A stretch of 64,000 bases of DNA from Streptomyces sp. V4I2 (GCF_030817655.1 NZ_JAUSZM010000003.1:6758001-6822000); one strand, 5' to 3'. Shown: positions 25,292 to 33,890, counted from the stretch's first letter. Program-made: numbers and translations. The notes: a model not told the origin generated them from the sequence alone.

Positions 25292-26062
25292 ATGACGACT
25301 CAGACGGTCGAGTACATCCGGTACCGCATCCCTGCGGACAGGTCGGCGGAGTTCCTGTCCGCCTACACCAAGGCCGCCGCCCTGCTGGCCGCGGCACCGC
25401 AGTGCGTGGACTTCGAACTCGCGCGTTGCGAGGACGACTTCGAGCACTACGTCCTGCGCATCACCTGGACATCGACCGAGGACCACCTGGAGGGCTTCCG
25501 CGAGTCGGAGCTGTTCCCCGACTTCCTCGCCGAGATCCAGCCGTACATCCCCTTCATAGACGAGATGCGGCACTACAAGCCCACCACCGTCCGCGGCACG
25601 GGTTCCGCCGTGCCCACGCTCTACGAGTGGGCGGGCGGCGCGGAGGCCTTCGCCCGGCTGACCTCGGTCTTCTACGAGAAGGTCCTGGCGGACGAGGTCC
25701 TCGCCCCCGTCTTCGCGGGGCTGGACCCCGAACACGCCGAGCATGTCGCGCTCTGGCTCGCCGAGGTGTTCGGCGGGCCGCCCGCCTACTCCGAGACGCA
25801 GGGCGGGCACGGCCACATGGTCGCCAAGCACATGGGGCGGGGGATCACCGAGCCGCAGCGCCGACGCTGGGTGAACCTGATCCAGGACGCGGCGGACGAG
25901 GCGGGGCTGCCGGCGGACGCCGAGTTCCGTTCGGCGTTCCTCGCGTATGTGGAGTGGGGCACACGGCTGGCCGTGTACTTCTCGAGCCCGGACGCGAAGC
26001 CGCCGGCCGAACAGCCGGTGCCCAGGTGGAACTGGGGGGCCGCGCCGCCGTATCAGGGCTGA
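25292..26062 (+). CDS. ABM-domain / group II truncated haemoglobin fusion
   Basis: This is a two-domain protein of 256 aa. Residues 1-95 match the antibiotic-biosynthesis-monooxygenase (ABM) ferredoxin-like fold (VEYIRYRIPADRSAEFLSAY ... VLRITWTSTEDHLEGFRESE). Residues 105-245 form a truncated globin: TLYEWAGGAEAFARLTSVFYEKVL is the trHb N-terminal pattern, and the probable haem-ligand His is about 180 in HMVAKHMGRG. The WG-type segment follows in EWGTRLAV. Fused ABM-trHbs occur in actinobacteria; a role in oxygen or NO chemistry, or in monooxygenation using globin-bound oxygen, is inferred rather than known. ATG 25292 is chosen over a GTG-type start 12 nt upstream. It stands alone between terminators. 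Confidence 0.85.
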   Translation: MTTQTVEYIRYRIPADRSAEFLSAYTKAAALLAAAPQCVDFELARCEDDFEHYVLRITWTSTEDHLEGFRESELFPDFLAEIQPYIPFIDEMRHYKPTTVRGTGSAVPTLYEWAGGAEAFARLTSVFYEKVLADEVLAPVFAGLDPEHAEHVALWLAEVFGGPPAYSETQGGHGHMVAKHMGRGITEPQRRRWVNLIQDAADEAGLPADAEFRSAFLAYVEWGTRLAVYFSSPDAKPPAEQPVPRWNWGAAPPYQG

Positions 26063-26232
26063 CGGCAGGCATCTTCCTCTGATGAGCGCGGACAGTGGTC
26101 GGGTCGGGCGGTGGTGGAGCGGCACGTGGAACTATCATCACTCCTTCGACTGACAGCGCTTACTTCAACGGGCCGAGGATCAGACACCGTTGGGCGGATC
26201 CCCGATCCGAAGTGGCGGAAAGGAACACCACG

Positions 26233-28071
26233 GTGTCCGACGAAGGACGGCTGATCGCCGATCGGTACTGCGTTCTCGACCGCATCGGCCGAGGCGGTAT
26301 GGGCACCGTCTGGCGCGCCCACGACACCCTCCTCGGCCGCCAGGTCGCCGTGAAGAAGCTCCACCCCCAGCCCCACCTCTCCGCGGACGAGCTCGCCACC
26401 CTCTTCGAGCGCACCCGCCGAGAGGCCCGCAGCGCCGCCCGGATCAGCCACCCCAATGTCGTCGTCGTCCACGACGTGGTGGACGACGAGGGCCTGCTCG
26501 CCATCGTCATGGAGTACGTGCCGTCCACCACCCTCGCCGACCTGATCGAAGCGCACGGCCCGGTCCCGCCCGCAGAGGCCGCCAGGATCGGCCTCGGCGT
26601 GCTCGCCGCGCTGCGGGCGGCGCACCGGGCCGGGGTCCTGCACCGGGACGTGAAACCCGCCAACGTGCTGCTCGCCGAGGACGACCGGGTGGTCCTGACC
26701 GACTTCGGTATCGCCCAGGCCTCCGACACCTCGACTCTCACCGTCACCGGCCAGCTGGTGGGGTCGGTCGACTTCATCGCACCCGAGCGCCTCGCCGGCG
26801 GCAGACAGGGCCCGGAGTCCGACCTATGGGCGCTGGGCGCCACGCTCTTCCAGGCGGTGGAAGGCCGGTCCCCGTTCCGTCGGGACACGGTGACGGAGAC
26901 CATGTACGCCATCGCCATGGGGCCGATGCCGGAGATCCGACGGGCCGGGCCACTCACCCCGGTGATCCAGGGGCTGCTCGCCAACAGGCCCGACGAGCGG
27001 CCGTCGGCCGAGGAGGCCGAGCGCCTGCTGCGGACGGCAGCCGCCGAAGGACACTCCTCCGGCGCCGCGCCTGCCGCGCCTGCTGTGTCTGATGTGCGTG
27101 CGGAGTCTGGCCTGCCTGGTGTGCGTGCGGTGCCCGCGGAGCCTGCGGTGCCTGGCGTGCCTGCGGAACCCGCGGTGCCCGGCGCGCTCGTGGAGTCCGC
27201 CGTGCCCGGTGGGATCGCGGTTCCCGGCGGCACCCCGGAAGCGCGGGAACCGACGCCGACGCCGGATCACGGAAATCGTGAGGCATCCGCTGCCGGGGCG
27301 CCCCCGGACCGCCCGCCGACCACCTCAGCCGGCCGGCGGGCGCGGCCGCGCCCGGGCCGGTGGATGAAGAAGCCGGTCGTGCTCGGAACGGCAGCCGCCG
27401 CGGTGGTACTGATCGCGGTCCCGCTGCTGGTCACGTTGACGCCGGACAAGGGCAGTACCAGCACTGCGGCATCGGACCGCACGCCCGTGGCCGACGACAG
27501 AACCGTCCCGGGGATCCCGGGCACGTCCACATCCCCGACGCCCTCGCCCGTCTCCTCCCTGTCGGGCTCCCCGAGTTCCGCCGCCACGCCGCGGGCCCCG
27601 GCCTCCTCGCCGTCGCCGTCCGAGCTCGCGGCAGAAGACACCGAGGCGAGTCCCGGATCCGAGGACACACCGACGAAGAGCGGATCCGGCTCGCCGGCCG
27701 CCACGACCGGCCGTGCCCTGGTCGTCGCCGCCTCCCAGAAGTGCCTGAGCAGGGGTGACGGGACCGAGGGGATACAGCTGTTCCAGGACACGTGCGACGG
27801 CTCGGCCGCGCAGCAATGGCAGCTCGGATCCGGGACCGTCCGGTCATCGGGGAAGTGCATGACCGTGGCTGGGGGAGCGACCGCCGACCGCACCGCGATC
27901 CAACTGGCCGGCTGCGACGGCGGGGGCAGCCAGCGGTTCCGCCTCGACGGTACGGAACTGGTGGCCGAGCAGTCGCAGAAGTGCGTCGACATTTTCGGGG
28001 GCGCGTCCGGAACGGATGCGGTCCTTTGGGAGTGCAACGGGCGGGACAACCAGATCTGGACGCTCGGCTGA
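26233..28071 (+). CDS. Membrane Ser/Thr protein kinase with extracellular ricin-type lectin domain
   Basis: A 612-aa PASTA-less eukaryotic-type kinase. The kinase domain spans residues 8-270 with the Gly loop GRGGMG (19-24), ATP Lys 41, the catalytic loop HRDVKPAN (137-144) and DFG (157-159). A repetitive Pro/Ala/Glu/Val linker (about 285-340, units like PAEPAVPGV) leads to one transmembrane helix at about 378-400, a Ser/Thr/Pro-rich stalk, and a C-terminal beta-trefoil (about 492-612) with repeated Q-x-W-type motifs (QQWQLG, QRFRLD, QIWTLG) and paired Cys. A carbohydrate ligand may therefore signal to the kinase. The GTG at 26233 has GGAAAGGA upstream. The target proteins are unknown. Confidence 0.9.
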   Translation: MSDEGRLIADRYCVLDRIGRGGMGTVWRAHDTLLGRQVAVKKLHPQPHLSADELATLFERTRREARSAARISHPNVVVVHDVVDDEGLLAIVMEYVPSTTLADLIEAHGPVPPAEAARIGLGVLAALRAAHRAGVLHRDVKPANVLLAEDDRVVLTDFGIAQASDTSTLTVTGQLVGSVDFIAPERLAGGRQGPESDLWALGATLFQAVEGRSPFRRDTVTETMYAIAMGPMPEIRRAGPLTPVIQGLLANRPDERPSAEEAERLLRTAAAEGHSSGAAPAAPAVSDVRAESGLPGVRAVPAEPAVPGVPAEPAVPGALVESAVPGGIAVPGGTPEAREPTPTPDHGNREASAAGAPPDRPPTTSAGRRARPRPGRWMKKPVVLGTAAAAVVLIAVPLLVTLTPDKGSTSTAASDRTPVADDRTVPGIPGTSTSPTPSPVSSLSGSPSSAATPRAPASSPSPSELAAEDTEASPGSEDTPTKSGSGSPAATTGRALVVAASQKCLSRGDGTEGIQLFQDTCDGSAAQQWQLGSGTVRSSGKCMTVAGGATADRTAIQLAGCDGGGSQRFRLDGTELVAEQSQKCVDIFGGASGTDAVLWECNGRDNQIWTLG

Positions 28072-28079
28072 CCGCAGCA

Positions 28080-28112
28080 CCCTGAGACATCCCTGAGACG
28101 TCCCTGAGACAT
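28080..28112. repeat. Three 11-nt tandem repeats between convergent genes
   Basis: CCCTGAGACAT, CCCTGAGACGT and CCCTGAGACAT lie head to tail in the 58-nt gap between the kinase stop and the XRE regulator stop. An 11-nt period is one helical turn. No hairpin potential is obvious. Confidence 0.75.
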
Positions 28113-28129
28113 CACGGAGTGCTGAAACG

Positions 28130-29068
28130 TCAGGGCGCCGGCGTCGAAGTCCCCGTACCCGTACCCGCCCGCGTCGCGTCCGTGCCCCAGCTCGCCAGCA
28201 GGCGCAGGGCCTCGGCCGACGGGGAGCCCGGTTCGGCGTGGTAGGTGATCAGTGACTGCTCCTGGTCGTCGATCAGCCGGAACGTCTCGAAGGAGAGCTC
28301 CAGGCCGCCGACGAGCGGGTGCTGCATCCGCTTGACGCCGTGGCTCTTCTCCTTGACGTCGTGGGTGGCCCACAGCCGCCTGAACTCCTCGCTCTTCACG
28401 GAGAGTTCGCCCACCAGCGCGGACAGCCGGGGGTCGTCCGGGTGGCAGCCCGCGTCCATGCGCAGATAGCTGACGATGTCGGTCGCCTTCTGCTCCCACT
28501 CGACGAACAGCTCGCGGTACTCCGGCGTGAGGAACACCATCCGCGCCCAGTTCCGCTCCTGCGGCGGCAGCTGCGCCCAGTCGCCGAAGACCGCCGCGGC
28601 CATCCGGTTCCAGACGAGGATGTCGGAGCGCCGGCCCACGACGTACGCGGGAGTGCCGTCCATCGTGTCCAGCAGCTGCCGCAGCGCGCTCCGCACCTGC
28701 TGCTGGGTGGGGGCGGCCTGCTTCTTCTTGTGCTGCTTGGGCTTCGCCAGATGCGTGAGGTGGGCGTGCTCGGCGTCGGTCAGCCGCAGCGCGCGGGCGA
28801 TGGCGTCGAGGACCTCCGCCGACACGTTCCGCCCGTTGCCCTGCTCCAGGCGTGTGTAGTACGCCACGGACACCCCGGCCAGCTGGGCCAGCTCCTCCCG
28901 GCGCAGCCCCGGCACCCGGCGGTGCCGCCCGAAGTCCGGCAGCCCCACGTCCTCGGGCTTCAGCCGGGCCCGCCGGGTGCGCAGGAACTCGCTGAGCTCG
29001 GCGCGCCGGTCCAGGGACCCGCCGGCCTCGGCGGAGGGGTCCTGTGCGGGTTCGGGCTGTTCGTCCAT
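28130..29068 (-). CDS. XRE-family regulator with MmyB-like ligand-binding domain
   Basis: A 312-aa regulator. The XRE-type HTH spans about residues 28-100 (LRTRRARLKPEDVGLPDFGRHRRVPGLRREELAQLAGVSVAYYTRLEQG). The C-terminal 190 residues match the MmyB-like domain, which binds small or lipid ligands in Streptomyces regulators (PAYVVGRRSDILVWNRMAAAVFGDW). These regulators usually control the divergent enzyme gene next door, here an alcohol dehydrogenase, often as a pair induced by an aldehyde or toxic organic. The ATG at 29068 is chosen; the frame stays open far upstream but into the dehydrogenase promoter. The C-terminus has a Gly/Thr repeat (AGTGTGTSTPAP). Confidence 0.9.
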   Translation of the reverse strand: MDEQPEPAQDPSAEAGGSLDRRAELSEFLRTRRARLKPEDVGLPDFGRHRRVPGLRREELAQLAGVSVAYYTRLEQGNGRNVSAEVLDAIARALRLTDAEHAHLTHLAKPKQHKKKQAAPTQQQVRSALRQLLDTMDGTPAYVVGRRSDILVWNRMAAAVFGDWAQLPPQERNWARMVFLTPEYRELFVEWEQKATDIVSYLRMDAGCHPDDPRLSALVGELSVKSEEFRRLWATHDVKEKSHGVKRMQHPLVGGLELSFETFRLIDDQEQSLITYHAEPGSPSAEALRLLASWGTDATRAGTGTGTSTPAP

Positions 29069-29239
29069 GCGTCCAGTATTCACGGTCGTACGCACACCAT
29101 CCTGACCCCGCCAGTGGTAGGACCGGCAAACGTATGCCGAGCCGGGCCCTGGGTGAATGCCGGTGCGTGAGGCAGGCTGATCTCCGTGCCCGGCCGGAAG
29201 GCAGCCGGGCGCGACACCATCGCTAGGAGAACCCCCGGC

Positions 29240-30280
29240 ATGACCACTGTTGCTGCATACGCCGCACCCGCCCCCAAGGCTCCCCTCGAGCGCACCACCA
29301 TCGAGCGCCGCGCGGTCCGTGAGTTCGATGTGCTGATCGACATCAAGTTCGCCGGCATCTGCCACTCCGACATCCACCAGGCCCGTGAGGGCTGGGGCGA
29401 GGCGATCTTCCCGATGGTCCCGGGGCACGAGATCGCGGGCATAGTCTCCGAGGTCGGGTCGGGTGTCACCAAGTTCAAGGTCGGCGACCGCGTGGGCGTC
29501 GGCTGCCTGGTCGACTCCTGCCGCGAGTGCGACAACTGCAAGGCCGGCCTGGAGCAGCACTGCACCGGCGGCTCGGTCGGCACGTACAACGCCATCGGCA
29601 AGGACGGCGAACCCACTTACGGCGGCTACTCCACGCACGTCGTCGTCGACGAGAACTTCACCGTCCGCATCCCCGACGGACTGGCTCTGGACGTCGCCGC
29701 GCCGCTGCTGTGCGCGGGCATCACCACGTACTCGCCGCTCAAGCAGTGGGGCGCGGGGCCCGGCAAGAAGGTCGCCATCGTCGGCCTGGGCGGTCTCGGT
29801 CACATGGGCGTCAAGATCGCGCACGCGCTCGGCGCCGAGGTCACGGTCCTCTCACAGTCCCTGCGCAAGCAGGACGACGGCCTGAAGCTGGGCGCCGACC
29901 ACTACTACGCGACCAGCGACCCGAAGACGTTCGAGGAGCTGGCCGGCTCCTTCGACCTCATCGTCTCCACGGTGTCGGCCCCGCTGGACTTCGGTGCCTA
30001 CCTCAGCCTGCTGAAGACGGGCGGCGCCCTGGTGAACGTGGGCGCGCCGGAGGAGCCCGTCGCCCTGAACCTGTTCTCCCTCATCGGCGGCAACAAGATC
30101 CTCGCCGGTTCGATGATCGGCGGGATCGCCGAGACCCAGGAGATGCTGGACTTCTGCGCCGAGCACGGCATCGGCTCGGAGATCGAGCTGATCGGTGCGT
30201 CCGAGATCAACGAGGCGTACGAGCGGGTCATCAGCAGCGATGTGCGGTACCGGTTCGTGATCGACACGGCGACGATCTGA
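29240..30280 (+). CDS. Zinc-dependent NAD(P) alcohol dehydrogenase (cinnamyl/YahK type)
   Basis: A 346-aa medium-chain dehydrogenase. Catalytic zinc ligands are Cys 41 (GICHSD) and His 63 (PGHEIAG), with the distal Cys in PLLCAG. The four structural-zinc cysteines are in CRECDNCKAGLEQHC. The Rossmann motif VAIVGLGGLGHMGVKIA is followed by LSQSLRKQDD, whose Ser/Arg pattern suggests NADPH use as in YahK-type aldehyde reductases. It likely reduces aldehydes to alcohols. The ATG at 29240 has AGGAG 10 nt upstream. The divergent XRE/MmyB regulator probably controls it. A bidirectional terminator lies immediately after it. Confidence 0.92.
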   Translation: MTTVAAYAAPAPKAPLERTTIERRAVREFDVLIDIKFAGICHSDIHQAREGWGEAIFPMVPGHEIAGIVSEVGSGVTKFKVGDRVGVGCLVDSCRECDNCKAGLEQHCTGGSVGTYNAIGKDGEPTYGGYSTHVVVDENFTVRIPDGLALDVAAPLLCAGITTYSPLKQWGAGPGKKVAIVGLGGLGHMGVKIAHALGAEVTVLSQSLRKQDDGLKLGADHYYATSDPKTFEELAGSFDLIVSTVSAPLDFGAYLSLLKTGGALVNVGAPEEPVALNLFSLIGGNKILAGSMIGGIAETQEMLDFCAEHGIGSEIELIGASEINEAYERVISSDVRYRFVIDTATI

Positions 30281-30289
30281 TCTACCCCG

Positions 30290-30323
30290 TGAAGGGCCTC
30301 GGGCGTTGTCCCGAGGCCCTTCA
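30290..30323. terminator. Bidirectional terminator between alcohol dehydrogenase and the iron-uptake operon
   Basis: TGAAGGGCCTCGGG (30290-30303) and CCCGAGGCCCTTCA (30310-30323) form a perfect 14-bp stem with a 6-nt loop. Its right arm contains the stop region of the minus-strand permease gene, so both genes end in it. Confidence 0.85.
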
Positions 30324-31670
30324 TCGTGTCGCCGTACGACGCCCCAGCAGCCACAGCAGATACGGCCCGCCGACCAGGGACGTGAGCGCGCCCACCGGGA
30401 TCTCCAGCGGGGGCAGCAGGGTACGGGCCGCCAGGTCGGCGGCGACCAGGACGAACGCGCCCGTCAACGCCGAGCAGATCAGCGGCAGTTGAGGCGTCCG
30501 GGTGATCCGGCGGGCCAGCTGGGGTGCGGTCAGGGCGACGAACCCGATCGGTCCCGCGGCGCCGGTCGCCGTGGCGGCGAGGACGACGCCCAGCACGGTG
30601 AGGCCGAGCCGGGCCCGGTCCACCCGTACGCCGAGCGCGGCCGCCGTGTCCGGGTCCAACCCCAGCGGCCGTACGGCCCGGCTCGCCCACACCAGCGCGG
30701 GCAGACACAGCAGCATGACGGTGGCCAGGGGCCCCGCCTGCTCCCAGCCCCGCCCGTTGAGGCTGCCGGTCAGCCACAGCTTGACCTGCTCGGCGGCCTC
30801 CAGCTCGCTGTCGGTGAGATACAGCTGGACGACGGCCGACAACGCGACCCCGATCCCCACACCGGTGAGCACGAACCGACTCGGCTGCATACCGCGCCGC
30901 CACGCCAGCACGTACACCAGCGCGGCGGCGCCGAGCCCGCCCGCGACGGAAACGGCGGGCATCGCACCGGGCGAACCGACGGTCCCGGTCGCCAGGGCGA
31001 GCACGGTCGCTGCGGCGGCGCCGTGCCCGACACCGATCACGTCCGGGCTGGCGAGCGGATTCCGCGTGACGGTCTGCACCAACGCCCCCGACACCCCGAG
31101 CGCCGCCCCCACGAGCGCCCCCAGCACGATCCGCGGCACCCGCAACTCCCCGACGACCAGGTCGTACGGCCCGGCCCCGGTGCGCAGGGTGCGCCAGACC
31201 TCGACGGGCGAGACATACGTCTGCCCCAGACAGACCGCGGCGAGCATGACAGCCGCGAGGAGGACGAGCAGGGTTACGGCGGCCGCGGCGGAACGGCGGT
31301 GGAGGAGGAGGGAGATGCGGGGGTGGGGCCGCAGGACCGCCACCCCGGGGGCGGTGGAGCCCACGTTCGCGGGGGCGGCCACCCCGGCGGTCCCGCGGCC
31401 ACCCCTGCCCGCCGCCCCAGGGCCGACTGACTCCGCCCTCGCGGGGGTGACGGGCTCGGCGGTCCCGTGGGCGGTCGACTCCGCTATCCCGTGGGCGGCT
31501 GACCCGGCCATCCCGCCGGTGGCCGACTCCGCCATCCCGTCGGCGTCTGACCCCGTCATGCCGCGGGCAGTCGTGCCGCTGGGGCGGCACGGGTGGGCGC
31601 GGGCGGCGCCCCGTAGGCGCCGGGCTGCGCGATCCACCCCCGCCCAGCACCACCGCCCGGCCCCCCTCAC
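30321..31670 (-). CDS. FecCD-family siderophore ABC permease with a repeat-bearing N-terminal extension
   Basis: The permease core (about residues 118-449) has eight to ten hydrophobic helices and family motifs RVPRIVLGALVGAALGVSGALVQ, NPLASPDVIGVGHGAA, SLNGRGWEQ and GPIGFVALTAPQLARRI, the EAA-like loop contacting an ATPase. It pairs with the permease upstream to carry an Fe-siderophore. The 115 residues before the first helix are unusual: they include six 8-residue repeats (residues 37-84, such as GMAESATG, GMAGSAAH, GIAESTAH). The GTG at 31670 overlaps the upstream stop as GTGA, which supports translation of the extension. A shorter start near the core cannot be excluded. No ATPase gene is adjacent, so a shared ATPase elsewhere is needed. 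Confidence 0.9.
   Translation of the reverse strand: MRGAGRWCWAGVDRAARRLRGAARAHPCRPSGTTARGMTGSDADGMAESATGGMAGSAAHGIAESTAHGTAEPVTPARAESVGPGAAGRGGRGTAGVAAPANVGSTAPGVAVLRPHPRISLLLHRRSAAAAVTLLVLLAAVMLAAVCLGQTYVSPVEVWRTLRTGAGPYDLVVGELRVPRIVLGALVGAALGVSGALVQTVTRNPLASPDVIGVGHGAAAATVLALATGTVGSPGAMPAVSVAGGLGAAALVYVLAWRRGMQPSRFVLTGVGIGVALSAVVQLYLTDSELEAAEQVKLWLTGSLNGRGWEQAGPLATVMLLCLPALVWASRAVRPLGLDPDTAAALGVRVDRARLGLTVLGVVLAATATGAAGPIGFVALTAPQLARRITRTPQLPLICSALTGAFVLVAADLAARTLLPPLEIPVGALTSLVGGPYLLWLLGRRTATR
31419..31562 (-). repeat. Six degenerate 24-nt repeats (8-residue units) in the permease N-terminus
   Basis: Units read GMTGSDAD, GMAESATG, GMAGSAAH, GIAESTAH, GTAEPVTP and ARAESVGP; the DNA units are 24 nt with substitutions. 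They keep the reading frame. They look like a coding minisatellite in a cytoplasmic extension. Confidence 0.8.
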
Positions 31671-32656
31671 GCGACGGCTCCCTTACGCCGTACCAGCACC
31701 ACCAGCACCGGCACCCCCACCAACGCGGTCATCACCCCGGCCGGCACCTCCGCAGGAGCCCGCACCACCCGCCCCGCCACATCCGCGCCCAGCAACAACG
31801 CCGCGCCCAGCAGGGCGGAGAGCGGCAGTACAGCGCGATGCCCCCCGGAGACCAGCCGCCGCGCCAGATGCGGCACCGCGAGTCCCACGAAGGCGATCGG
31901 CCCGGCCGCGGCGACCGCGGCGGCCGTCAGCAGGGTCGCCCCCAGCGCCGCCACCCCCCGCACCAGCTGAACCCGATGCCCCAGCGCCCGCGCCGTCTCG
32001 TCGCCCAGGGCCAGCGCGTCCAGCCCTCGCGCACACGCCAGCACCAGCACCGCACCACCCGCCAGGAACGGCAGCATGCGGACGACCGTGTCGGCATCCC
32101 GCCCGCTCAGCGCGCCCACCTGCCAGAACCGGAACTGGTCGAGCGTGGCGGAGCTGGAGGTGAGGACGACGGTCGTGGCCCCGGCGGTCATCGCGGAGAG
32201 CGCCGTCCCCGCCAGCGCCAGCTTGACCGGCGACGCCCCCTCCCGGCCCCGCGCCGCGATTCCGTACACCAGACACGCGGCGACGACGGCACCGGCGAAG
32301 GCGTACCAGACGTACCCGCCGAAGCCGTTCGCCAGCCCGAACCCGATGGCGAGGACGACCCCGGCCGCGGCGCCCTGGCTCAGCCCGAGGATGCCGGGAT
32401 CGGCGAGCGGATTGCGGGTGACGGCCTGGAGCGCCGCGCCCGCGACGCCGAGCGCGGCACCGGCCGTCAGCCCGACCTCGGTGCGCGGCACCCGCAGCGA
32501 CCGTACGACCATGGCGTCCGGTGAACCCCCGCCGTGCAGCAGGGCGTCGAACACGGCCGACAGCGGCACCGCGCGGGTGCCGACGGCGAGGCTGAGCAGG
32601 CCGACGGCGGCCACCGCGAGGACGGCCGCCGGCCAGGCCAGGCGTTTCGGGCTCAC
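31667..32656 (-). CDS. FecCD-family siderophore ABC permease
   Basis: A 329-aa membrane protein with the BtuC/FecCD pattern: about nine hydrophobic segments, LRVPRTEVGLTAGAALGVAGAALQ, NPLADPGILGLSQGAA, VGALSGRDADTV and GPIAFVGLAVPHLARRL. Together with the adjacent permease it forms a heterodimeric channel for an iron-siderophore. The GTG start at 32656 overlaps the binding-protein stop as GTGA, and its own stop overlaps the next start the same way, so the three genes are translationally coupled. A longer frame upstream lies within the binding-protein gene and is rejected. Confidence 0.93.
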   Translation of the reverse strand: MSPKRLAWPAAVLAVAAVGLLSLAVGTRAVPLSAVFDALLHGGGSPDAMVVRSLRVPRTEVGLTAGAALGVAGAALQAVTRNPLADPGILGLSQGAAAGVVLAIGFGLANGFGGYVWYAFAGAVVAACLVYGIAARGREGASPVKLALAGTALSAMTAGATTVVLTSSSATLDQFRFWQVGALSGRDADTVVRMLPFLAGGAVLVLACARGLDALALGDETARALGHRVQLVRGVAALGATLLTAAAVAAAGPIAFVGLAVPHLARRLVSGGHRAVLPLSALLGAALLLGADVAGRVVRAPAEVPAGVMTALVGVPVLVVLVRRKGAVA

Positions 32657-33729
32657 GTGCCGATGTGCTCGGCGAGCTGTCGTATCACCAGACGCGCGGC
32701 GCTCGGACCGGCGTTGAGGTACCAGGGGTCGTCGTCGACCTTCACGGCCTGCCCCGCCTCGACCGCCTTCATCGACTTCCACAGCGGCCCGGCGACCACT
32801 CCCCCAGAGGGGGGACCCCCAGCGGCGTCGGTCTCGGACGCGTCGCCCTGGACGGAGTAGAAGATCCAGTCACCGTCGGCGGTGTCGATGCTCTCCGGGC
32901 CGATGTCCTCGGAAATCGCGGTGAACTGCTGCGACTTGGGGCGCGACAGCCCCATGTCGACGGCGATGGACCCGGTGAAGGAGGAGACGCCGAACATGCG
33001 GGTGCGGTCCGGCGTGAACCGGACCATGGAAACGGTGGGGTCGCCGAGGTCCGCACCCTGCTCGGCGGCGTCGGCGGTGATGTCGTCCAGCATCTTCTGG
33101 GCCGCCTCGCCCTTGCCGACGGCCTCGCCGACGAGGAGCAGGTCGCGCTTCCAGTTGATGCCGTTGCCCGCGGTGATCACGGTGGGCGCGATCTTCGACA
33201 GCTTCGGGTAGAGGTCGCCGAGCGAGTCGTTGGCGAGGATCAGATCCGGCTCGGCCACGGCGAGGGACTCCAGGTTGGGTGCCTGCCGGGTGCCCGCGTC
33301 GGTCATGCCGGCGAGCTGCGACGTGTACGCCGGGAAGGCGTCCGCGAGGTAGTCGGGCACGAGGCCGGCGTTGTCGGCGCGGGTGCCGGCCGTCGGGACG
33401 ATCCCGAGGGACAGCAGGTCGTCGAGCTGCCCCGTGCTCAGCACGGCTATCTTCTGCGGCTCGGCCTTCAGGGTCGTCTTCCCCTGGAAGTGGGTCACGG
33501 TCCGCGGGAACGTCCCGTCGGTGTCCGTGTCGGCGCCCATGCCGTCGGCGAGCGCGCTCGGCGCGGCGGAGGGCCCTTCGGTGGCCCCCTCCGAGGTGCC
33601 CATCACGGGGTTCCGCGCCGCGTCCGCCTTCTCCGCGCTCCCGTCGCCCCCGTCCGAGGACGAGCAGCCGACGAGCAGCCCTCCGACAACGGTCGCGGCC
33701 AGAACGGCCTTCACTGCTACTGCGCGCAC
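32653..33729 (-). CDS. Iron-siderophore-binding lipoprotein
   Basis: A 358-aa substrate-binding protein (FecB/PeriplasmBP-2 type). The GTG at 33729 with GGAGG just upstream gives a signal peptide with lipobox LLVGC (Cys 22), then a Ser/Gly/Glu-rich tether. The mature domain begins at FPRTVTHFQGKTTLKAEPQKIAVLSTGQLDDLLSLGIVPTAG, the typical opening of siderophore-binding proteins, and has a central helix and the C-lobe motif DGDWIFYSVQ. It captures a ferric siderophore (class not predictable) and delivers it to the two coupled permeases. An iron box lies 77 nt upstream of the start, predicting repression by DmdR1/IdeR when iron is sufficient. Confidence 0.93.
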   Translation of the reverse strand: MRAVAVKAVLAATVVGGLLVGCSSSDGGDGSAEKADAARNPVMGTSEGATEGPSAAPSALADGMGADTDTDGTFPRTVTHFQGKTTLKAEPQKIAVLSTGQLDDLLSLGIVPTAGTRADNAGLVPDYLADAFPAYTSQLAGMTDAGTRQAPNLESLAVAEPDLILANDSLGDLYPKLSKIAPTVITAGNGINWKRDLLLVGEAVGKGEAAQKMLDDITADAAEQGADLGDPTVSMVRFTPDRTRMFGVSSFTGSIAVDMGLSRPKSQQFTAISEDIGPESIDTADGDWIFYSVQGDASETDAAGGPPSGGVVAGPLWKSMKAVEAGQAVKVDDDPWYLNAGPSAARLVIRQLAEHIGT

Positions 33730-33805
33730 GACGCCTCCGACGTGGTGTGGTTGGCCCACCGATGTACTGGCACCGTTGCGCTGATTGAGCGATGAACCGG
33801 TTTGC

Positions 33806-33824
33806 TAAGGCAAGGCTTACCTTA
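33806..33824. promoter_or_regulatory. DmdR/IdeR iron box
   Basis: TAAGGCAAGGCTTACCTTA is a 19-bp palindrome matching the actinobacterial iron-box consensus TTAGGTTAGGCTCACCTAA at 14 positions. It lies between the divergent siderophore-binding gene (start 33729) and the VOC gene (start 33891), so it could repress both. The consensus is from known IdeR/DmdR1/DtxR sites. Confidence 0.8.
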
Positions 33825-33890
33825 ACCGGTCGCGGAGTATGGTCGGTAACGAGGAGGCCCGTTCCCCGTACGACGGAGGAGGCCCGCACG

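Noticed and set aside
21762..25397. 1211-aa minus-strand ORF over the S8 peptidase
   Set aside because: Antisense shadow. The plus-strand frame has the signal peptide and complete catalytic triad.
29240..30280. Minus-strand extension of the XRE frame and other frames over the alcohol dehydrogenase
   Set aside because: The dehydrogenase frame has the zinc and Rossmann motifs; the other frames are shadows.
32656..32782. Upstream start (32782) for the first FecCD permease
   Set aside because: The extra 42 residues lie inside the binding-protein gene and are Arg-rich; the GTGA overlap fixes the start at 32656.
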